This document shows positions 56,556 to 64,000 of a stretch of 64,000 nt of DNA, in pieces. Each line of letters opens with the position of its first letter. Position 1 is the first letter of the stretch. Origin of the DNA: Przewalskia tangutica. Its lineage: Eukaryota > Streptophyta > Magnoliopsida > Solanales > Solanaceae. The notes under the pieces are model-generated. The model was given only the letters and a program-made list of their open reading frames with translations. It was not told the origin of the DNA and searched no databases. Where the stretch lies: positions 38,292,446-38,356,445 of the forward strand of contig CM056724.1 of assembly GCA_029844215.1 (NCBI GenBank), read 5' to 3'. Made by a program: the position numbers and the translations under genes.

Positions 56556-59417
56556 TGTAATGACTCATTCGATCGTTTTTAGCTAAATACCCTTATATTC
56601 TTATTTGACCCTTCCTGTATACTCTGTGTAGTGTTTGTGATGTACATGGATGGGTGACACAAATCCCGAGGTCCATTTATATGCATTTTGAATAAAAGAA
56701 ACCCAAAATTAGAAACATAGACTTGGATAGTTTGACACAAAGTTGATTTTTGGCTAAATGAGTTCATTTTCAGGTTCCATCACTTCAGGTAGTTTCGGAG
56801 GGTCATTTATGACTTAGTCGAGTCATTGGTCTGCTTCCTGAGTCAATCAGATGTATTTTGTGGCCTTATTTGTAAAGTTTCGATTTTGATTTCTCCCAGA
56901 TGATTCTTTAAAAAAGTATACCTTAGCTCGGTTAAATGGGAAATTCGTGTGTACGAGCTAGTTTGTAGCACTATTTTCCTTAGACGAGTATGTCTTCTTT
57001 ATGTCCGGGGGGTAGTGGGAGTGTTGCAGGTGTTGGATAAGAGTTTGTACTGATTTTTCTATTGTTGGTATATATGGTCCACTGCGGTGGCACTGGTGTC
57101 CGCTCTAGCATATCCACTTTGGCTAGAGGTTGGCTCACTGAAGCGTAAGTTTGGGAGATGATGGATTTTCGTCGTAGTGGAGGATTTATCTGCATGGGCG
57201 AGTTCGCCACCGCATAGTCATATTTGTCGTGATGCTGGAATGAAGTGTCAAGTGACACCGCCCTAACAAGGGTTTGGTCTGGCATAGTGGGTTCGCTCCA
57301 GCGAAGTTGATTCCGCAAGGGCAGAAGTATTGTATCAGGTGTCCTATAAAATCTTTAGGTCTGAATTTTTTTCCCAAAATAGAAAACCTCGAGACCATAG
57401 TCATCATAAGAGCATTTTCAAAGATTTAGGAGTATTTTCATCCTTGGGGTAAGGGATTCATCCATTGTGGAATAAGTTTATGTTTTTAGTTCTTTATTAA
57501 GGGTGAAATAGTATGAATATAAGTTGGGGAAGATGAGTTATGCATGTTTGTGATATTAATATAGTTATGTTATTGATTAATTGAGGTATCTGAATTAGTT
57601 TACTTGTATTATTGTGAATTAGTGATGGATATTGTTAGATGATCATGTTTTAAGGCTTAATTTGGTTGTAGAAGCTTATTTCAATTGGGGGAACTAGGGT
57701 TTCAAATTGCGGGTTTTTATTATTTTCCAATTGAGGGTTCAAATGTGTATAGATTTCTAATAACTTAAGGACGTGACTACTTAGTATATGTTCTTAGCAA
57801 TTGAGTATTAAAGTCCGAGTCTTGGTAGAGTGTCCCCAGGATGTGTATTTAAAGTCTTCTTTATATTATGTTAGCCTTATATTAACGATATAATATGTGT
57901 GATTAGACTTTGATTATCATAAGGCGGAGAGGAATAGCAAGGCTATCATCAAGGTTTAATCATGTAGCCCTCTTGTTCGACCCAGAGGTAGGCTACATTT
58001 TAGTTTTTTGAGACTTCAATAAAAGTGCGTAATTAGTTATAAATATTGAATGGTATTGGACATGTTTGGGAATCTCACTCAACCGGTTGTGATGAACGTT
58101 TGAGTGGGTACCGATGTTGAACTGTGATGATTGGTGATTTGGGGAATCAGCATTGTGTTGGTTTTGACTGCTGCTTATTTGGCTTGTCGCCATATGTGGG
58201 ATTTTCACCATATTTGCTCTTATTTGTTTTCTCTTCACACATGTTTTTGATATGATATCTTGATTCTGACTTTGATTATGCAAATGTGTTGTTGAATCGT
58301 GAAAGCATGTGGTATGCCATCTCTATACTTGATTGCATCTCATTATATTCTGATATCTTTCCTTGTATTATCATTTGCATTTATACACTCATGATTCTAT
58401 GATATTGGTATAGATAAGTTATGGGTCCAAGAGACCGGAAAGGTAAAATACTATGAGTTTATGGCACATTGAGATGATATTGATATGCAGGGAGCAGACT
58501 TGCACGCCTGCAACATGATAAGGTTCGACAAATGAGTCTTGAGCTCTGATCAGATTCGTGTGTGGAGTTTCGACTGGCTAAGAGAAACATATGGACTTCG
58601 CGGGTCCCCCATGGATTTACAGATCATAATAAAACATTGACGTATTGTCTACTAGGTTTACAAAGGTGCCTTGCATATGCATTGCATTCATATCATACAT
58701 ACTTATTCCATTTATAGATAAACTGTGATTGAACTTGTATTTGAGGTGGTTGTTGATAACTTGACTGGATTCTGGATTCTGGAATTTGAAGAATTATACA
58801 TGCTACTTGATACTTTAATTATTGTTGAACTCCATGTACAGTAGGTGAGCTATGTGATTTATTTGGATTATTGAACTGTTAGTATATGATTACTTGGTGT
58901 CAACTTGATATTTATCTCTGATTATATATCTTCCATCATTGTCGGCCTATGATATCTACGGGGGTAAGTTGTGTACTCAGTTTACACTTACTGTATTCTT
59001 TTAAGATGATGATTCAATACATTCCACCTCCGTAGCACCACGTAGCTGAGTTGGAGTAGTGGATCTCCAACATTCAGGGTGAGGATGCTATCTCCAGCAT
59101 ACCCTTGAGTGTTATCTCTATTTCAGTCTTTTGTTGCATTTGAAAGACATGACAAAATTTCTTAGACTATTTATGTTATTTTTGTTAGACTTGTATTAGA
59201 TTTATTAGTTCTCTTGTATCTATATACTAGATCGCCCGAGGATGTTTTGGTGTATCAGACTTATTCCTTCTTCTGCATTTATATTATGAAAAAGCTTATA
59301 TAGTATTTGTTATCTTATGCTTTTATTAATATCATGTCTTGTGAATGATTGAGAGTGGTTCGCCTATATGTGGGATTATGTAGGTACCACCACGATTCCT
59401 GAAAAGGGATCGTAACA
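56556..59417 (+). repeat. E1 3' LTR (about 2.86 kb)
   Basis: It starts TGTAATGACTCATTCGATCG directly after the pol end and ends GGGATCGTAACA at 59417, where a GTGACA-type terminus has decayed. Near the 3' end it has the block layout seen in the other chromoviral LTRs here, for example CCTCCGTAGCACCACGTAGC round 59025-59045. No partner LTR is in the window, so the ends are placed by context. The old PPT is not recognisable. Confidence 0.7.
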
Positions 59418-59479
59418 CCAGGACTTCCCGCTCAGCACCTTCATATCAAGAACCATCTACTTGTGTTGATCCCAACATA

Positions 59480-60830
59480 CACCCAAATACCGCTACTCAT
59501 CAAACACCTAGAACCATTGGCACTCCTAAAAACCGCCCAGCACATCCCATAGTATCGTTCCACACCCGAATCACTCCCATTGACTCTTCACCCGAGCTCA
59601 ACCATTATGAAGAAATGAAAAATGAATGGAGGTTCGAACATGACAGAAGGGATAAGGAAATGGAGCAGAAGAGGGTAGACCTGCTTGAGAAATCTAACAG
59701 AGGCTCCCGGAAGGCGACATACCAAAGTTATGACAATTTATGCATGCATCCGGACCTGGACTTCCTGAAGGCTTCAAGGTGCCAAAATTTGAACTCTTCA
59801 ATGGGATAAGGAATCCCAAGGCTCATATGAGAGCATATTACAATCAATTGGCCGGGATCAAGAGAAACCAGGCTATGGTTGTTTAGCTGGAGCCTCACGA
59901 AAGAAGTGTTCGAATGGTTCATTGGCCAGGATATACGTTGTTAGGACATTTGGGATGACATGTCGGTGGGTTTCATGGAAAGATTCTGCTTCAATGTTAC
60001 TACATGGAATAGGTCAGGTAAAAGTCTAGAGAGAACTACAACGAATATGCGAGTAAATGGAGGGTTGAAGCTGCCTGAATACAACCTCCGGTGAATGAGA
60101 AAGAATTAGTCTTTCTTTTCATTCTATCATAAGAATCATATTTCTATGACCGCATGTTATCTATGGTCGGGATACCATTTACGAATTGGTGAAAATGGGA
60201 GAGGCAATAGGGGATGACCTCAAATCAGGAAGGATTGTTAGCGTAGCTAACAAGGATGGCCTACAAAGAACTACTGGGGCCGTAAGGAAGAAGAAGGAGG
60301 ACATGGATACCGCCTGCCACACAACTTGCCCAAGAAGCTGAAAGAAAGAAGGATCACGATCTTCTTTCGACATATATCATTCTATGCCTCCAAGAACCTA
60401 TATGTCTTCTCCATACAACCCTGTGCCGGTATTCTATGCACAACCCAACTATCAAAAACCGTCTCCATCCTACCAAGCTCCACAACCAAATTACCAAACA
60501 CCAATATCCACTTACCAAGATCCACAACTAAAATATCAAATGTCCCCCCTTTCTTATTAAGCACCTTAAAATCATAAAAATCATCGAAACCAACTGCCTC
60601 CTGCCATGTATGATTTGCCACGTCTGAACTTCCAGAAGAAGCCTCCACAAATGTTTACTCTGCTCATTGAAACTCAAACTAAGTTGTTCAAAAGACTGAA
60701 TGCTGCCAGAATATTCTGTCAAAACATGCCAACCCTGGGAGTTGTTAATTCTGTGCTGACCAGAGTTGTGCATACCACTCAGGAAGGAGCATACACAATA
60801 CCGATGACTATATCAATTTGAAACATAAGA
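59480..60830 (+). pseudogene. E0 gag, broken
   Basis: Readable blocks: a charged segment MKNEWRFEHDRRDKEMEQKR (59615), LCMHPDLDF then in the next frame FKVPKFELFNGIRNPKAHMR (59770-59840), YNEYASKWRVEAA (about 60035), KELVFLFILS, a P/Y/Q-rich low-complexity stretch (60410-60540) and PPQMFTLLIETQTKLFKRLN (60647-60706). The expected zinc-knuckle region (about 60720-60820) is not readable as a CCHC box. Multiple frameshifts and stops. Confidence 0.8.
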
Positions 60831-61910
60831 TACAAAACTTTATTGATAAAAGGGAAATCATTTTGGAGATGGCAATGCCGAATGTAAACACCAATCCTCT
60901 ACTTAATCACGGTGATAACAATATTCAAATGATCGGGCAAGAAGAAGATTGGGTTATGTGCAAACCATTGATCCGAGAATCCGTTGAAAGCCTAGAAAAA
61001 ATGATTGCCTCTTTTACTATACATAAATGGCCGCAATTCAAAGTGTTAATCCCAGTATGTAAATCATGTATCGCATGAGATAGTTTGAGCCTCGAGGAAA
61101 GAATTCATTGTCCAAGAAGTGGTAGCTCATAAAATGACGAGATCAATGAGATGGTACACTCCCAAAGAACTGGCGCAGGGAGTGCCCTGAAAAGAAGGGA
61201 ACCAAAGGAGGCCCATCACTGAGGGAGAGGCCAAAGATTTTTGGCATATAATGCATCTAAATGGGTATTTCATTGTTGAACACTTAAAGAAGAAGCCAAC
61301 CCAACATGAACAAGCAATGAAACTTTGGTTGATACAGTAGGCCATGGATTACCATATTTCCTTCACTCCAGACAAGTTAACAAAAAAGGGAACAACCCAC
61401 AATAAAGACTCTACATCATTGTCAAATGTAGGGACAAAGTCGTAGCTCAAGTATTGGTCGACAATGGGGCCGATCTCAACATATGGACCGAATCTACACC
61501 CAAACATATATGTTATGATATTGGGAAAATATGCCAGAGCCGTACCAATATGAGAGATTTTGATGGAGCCCAACATGATCCTATTGGTGAAATAGACCTA
61601 AACATCCAAATGGGGCCTACCGAGTTAATTACTGAGTTTTAGGTAATGGCAATCACTTCTAACTACAATCTACTATTGCATAGGCCTTGGATTCACATGG
61701 CCTAAGAAGTACCGTTGTCCCTCCACCAATCATTAAAGTTTGTATGGGAAAACCACGAGGTGTTAAGTCACGGAGCAGGTAGCATTCATAACTACCCAAA
61801 CAACTCAGTGCTAGTGATTGAGGAAATTCCCAATGGTATGAATTTCCATATTGTAGAACTAGTGGGATCCGCCCATAAACGGGAAGATGAGCAGAGTCCT
61901 ATGCCATGAG
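60818..61910 (+). pseudogene. E0 gag end and protease, broken
   Basis: 60818-61078 reads KHKIQNFIDKREIILEMAMP and NVNTNPLLNHGDNN. The protease follows at about 61430-61910: AQVLVDNGADLNIW, where D-N-G stands at the active site, then AFDG-like RDFDGAQHDPIGEIDLNI, LLLHRPWIHMA and FHIVELVGSA. The change to D-N-G may inactivate it. Stops at about 61640 and 61705 interrupt the frame. Confidence 0.8.
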
Positions 61911-62395
61911 TATAGAAGATGATCGCCTCAACTATGCTTGATAATAGGTTTGAACTCGGCAAAGGATTGGGCAAAGAGCTCCAGCGTATTAAAGAATCAG
62001 TGTCAATCCCAGAAAATGTTATTGTTTTGGCCTTGCGTACATCCCAAACTCTAAAGAAGCCTCCAAAGTTAATTAGAAAATAGGAGTCCACTTACAGTTA
62101 TAAATGTCAATTTTAATTATGTACCAGTCATTCCTAGTCAAAATGCCCATGCATAACAGTTGAGATACAGAAGAGGGTTTAAGGACGCTATTCTATGAGG
62201 AAGAGTGTGTCCTGATACTGTAGGAATGCTTTAAAGCACCCACCATACAATGCTTATTCGGGCAATAAACCGTCCAACTGGACCTCCACCCCACTTTTGG
62301 CTCATTGATAAAGATGATGAATTTAAAATTGCTTTAAAAAATCGGTGAAATTGGCTGAGGCCTGAGCGTTCACCATTTGCATCTTTATTTCTCTT

Positions 62396-62562
62396 GTAAT
62401 GTTTGAAAAAACAAAAATGACTCGATGTTGATCTGAGTCAAGACCACATTATATACTTTTTTTATCAAAATTAATGGAAGCCTCAGTTTATGTGAAAAAC
62501 AGTCTTTTCATTTTTTATTAATATACTTTTATACACTAATCATGATTTGCCTTATTTTTCAG
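62396..62562 (+). other. Candidate intron between E0 protease and RT
   Basis: The stretch is AT-rich and stop-rich, with a possible donor CTT|GTAATG at 62396, a branch-point-like CACTAAT at 62534-62540 and a strong acceptor CTTATTTTTCAG ending at 62562. Coding-like sequence (MTYRESSDMEERDYEECDRE) resumes about 30 bp later. Ogre elements are known to carry a spliced intron at this place. The donor is a guess; the acceptor is better supported. Confidence 0.45.
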
Positions 62563-62589
62563 TAATAGTAATAAAACAACTCATAATAT

Positions 62590-63545
62590 CATGACATATC
62601 GCGAGTCGAGTGATATGGAAGAAAGGGACTATGAAGAATGTGACAGAGAAATTGAGTTACCTGAGTATCTCATTGACGAAGAAGATTAGTATGAAAACAG
62701 GAAGAATCCTAATTTGGATGAAACTGAAGCAATTAACCTCAGGATGATAAAATAGTTAAAGAAACTAGGATAAGTGTGCACTTGGAAGTGCCCCTGAAAG
62801 AAGAATTGATAAATCTGCTAAGGAAAAACATTGAAATATTCACATAGTCATACATGGATATGCCTATATTAAGTATAGATATAATGGCCCATAAGTTTCC
62901 CATCACGAGGTTTCAACCCCCATCAAGCAAAAAATCCCACAATTCAGGCTCAATTTGAGCATAAGAATCAAGGACGAGGTCGAGAAACAGATCAAGTCGG
63001 GGTAGTGGAAGTAACAATATATCCCACATGGTTTTCCAATATCGTGCCTGCACCAAAGAAAGACGAAAAGATTCAGATTTGTGTGGATTACCGTGATCTC
63101 AACAGAGCTAGTCCCAAAAACAATTTTCTTCTTCCGAATATCCACATACTCATCGATAATTGTGTGAAGCACGAGTTACAATCATTTGTGGATTACTTCG
63201 TCGGTTACCATTATATTCTAATGAGTGAGGAAGATGCATATAAAACAACTTTCATTAATCCATGGGGAGTATACCACTATAGTGTAATATTTTTTGGCCT
63301 AAAAAACGCCGCTGCAACTTACATGAGAGTAATGACCACCATCTTCCATGATATGATGCACGAAGAGATATAGGTCTACGTGGATGACCTCATAATCAAA
63401 TCATAGGAAAGATCAGATCACATCATGCACTTGCAAAAGTTCTTCAACAGACTTCGAAAGTTCAACCTTAAGTTGAACCTGACTAAGTGCACATTTGGAG
63501 TGACTACCGAAAACCTGTTGGGATTCATAATCAGCCGCATGAGTA
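62590..63545 (+). pseudogene. E0 reverse transcriptase, broken
   Basis: The acidic pre-RT segment includes NLDETEAINL (about 62715). RT blocks from 63005: EVTIYPTWFSNIVPAPKKDE, ICVDYRDLNRASPKNN, ILIDNCVKHELQSFVDYFVG, FFGLKNAAATYMRVMTTIFH and, after a TAG, the catalytic VYVDDLIIKS at about 63373-63402. Then FFNRLRKFNLKLNLTKCTFG and LLGFIISRMS to about 63545. RNase H and integrase do not follow. Confidence 0.88.
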
Positions 63546-64000
63546 TATAATCCTTGGTTGTGCAAATAATATTATCGGACCAAAAAACAGACCAACTTTC
63601 TACTTTTGCCGATCATGAATCAGTTGCAGTAATATTCTTTTGAGAACGGGACAATTCTAGACCAAACCTTATCCTTGAACCAATATTCCATTCCAATCAG
63701 GATTCTATATTCCCCATGTTAGCCCTTCCAAACTTGTGATGCTCTTATCCTTACCGGTTGACCATTGGGTTACTACACCAACTCGACCATGCTCTTGTTA
63801 GCATTGTTATATCAACACCTACCTTAAGTGTCATGGTATATTCGCTCTAATCTTGTTCTGGAGCTCAGTCAGGGGCCTACAATTAGCCTGGGTATTAGAG
63901 GACTCCATCACGCTCATATTCAAATACTATCTTCCTTTATTATGTAACTTTTCCTTTCCAATCGTTCGACTCCAGATTCTCATATTGGTATGCTTTGACC
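63546..64000. other. Unassigned sequence at right edge
   Basis: After the RT breaks off, 455 bp show no readable retrotransposon domain, LTR terminus or gene on either strand. It may be another decayed element, or the flank of a deletion that removed the rest of E0. Confidence 0.4.

Larger units (their letters stand above)
59418..63545 (+). mobile_element. E0: Tat/Ogre-lineage gag-pol remnant
   Basis: This is the sequence into which E1 appears to have inserted. It keeps gag, protease, a likely intron and RT in order on the plus strand, all with stops. The RT carries YVDDLIIKS and the layout DLNRASPKNNFLLPNIHILI typical of the Tat group. Unlike E3 it was once coding, so it represents the kind of element that could have served E3. 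It ends abruptly at about 63545. Confidence 0.87.

Noticed and set aside
1..64000. Endogenous pararetrovirus or DNA transposon as the source of the pol fragments
   Set aside because: Every pol fragment has the protease-RT-RNase H-integrase order or flanking LTRs with 5-bp duplications typical of Ty3/gypsy elements. I saw no coat or movement protein motif and no transposase.

Overview
The window is plant nuclear heterochromatin made almost entirely of long terminal repeat (LTR) retrotransposons nested inside one another. I find no intact host gene, tRNA gene, rRNA gene or CRISPR array. Long-LTR Ty3/gypsy elements of two kinds are present: chromoviruses of the Tekay/Del type (initiator tRNA-Met primer site, chromodomain remnants) and elements of the Tat/Ogre type (LTR starting TGTTGACACC, primer site TGGCGACTCCGCTGGGGA). 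This says angiosperm; a Solanaceae-like repeat landscape is my guess, not a proof.

The layers can be ordered because each insertion is bounded by a 5-bp target-site duplication (TSD) read directly from the sequence. I name the elements E0 to E6. E0 (59418-63545, +) is a decayed Tat/Ogre-lineage gag-protease-RT remnant. E1 (1-2568 plus 55766-59417, +) is an old, broken chromovirus abutting E0; its 5' half lies outside the window. E2 (2569-55765, -, TSD ATTAG) is a younger chromovirus inserted in the integrase gene of E1; its gag-pol is nearly complete in content but disabled. E3 (3055-42029, +, TSD AGAAT) is a non-coding Ogre-like element inserted in the 3' LTR of E2. E4 (10433-19931, +, TSD TAAGT) is a chromovirus that keeps a gag but lacks protease-RT-RNase H; it sits in a tandem array of E3. 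E5 (22023-41266, +, TSD TATTG) sits in the 3' LTR of E3; about 80 percent of E5 is LTR and it has only a gag trace. E6 (24824-34502, -, TSD ACATG) belongs to the E5 family and sits in the 5' LTR of E5. A solo LTR (48711-52053, TSD GCTAT) interrupts the gag of E2. At the E6 position the DNA is therefore five insertions deep on top of E0.

Removing nested inserts gives E2 about 10.9 kb (LTRs 2853 and 2873), E3 about 10.2 kb (LTRs 2078 and 2000), E4 9.5 kb (LTRs 3093 and 3095), E5 about 9.6 kb (LTRs 3846 and 3834) and E6 9.7 kb (LTRs 4253 and 4119).

The most notable features are the complete nest with matching TSDs and a cis-acting architecture shared by coding (E2, E4) and non-coding (E5, E6) chromoviral elements: the same LTR termini, the same primer site and leader, and the same hairpin just before the polypurine tract (PPT). 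The non-coding copies therefore look like passengers moved by proteins of an E2-like element. The Ogre-like E3 has no gag-pol but carries four different tandem arrays (108, 61, 85 and about 80 bp). Differences between LTR pairs cluster as short indels in GC-rich stretches, which may be real decay or an assembly artefact and should be settled before any insertion dating.
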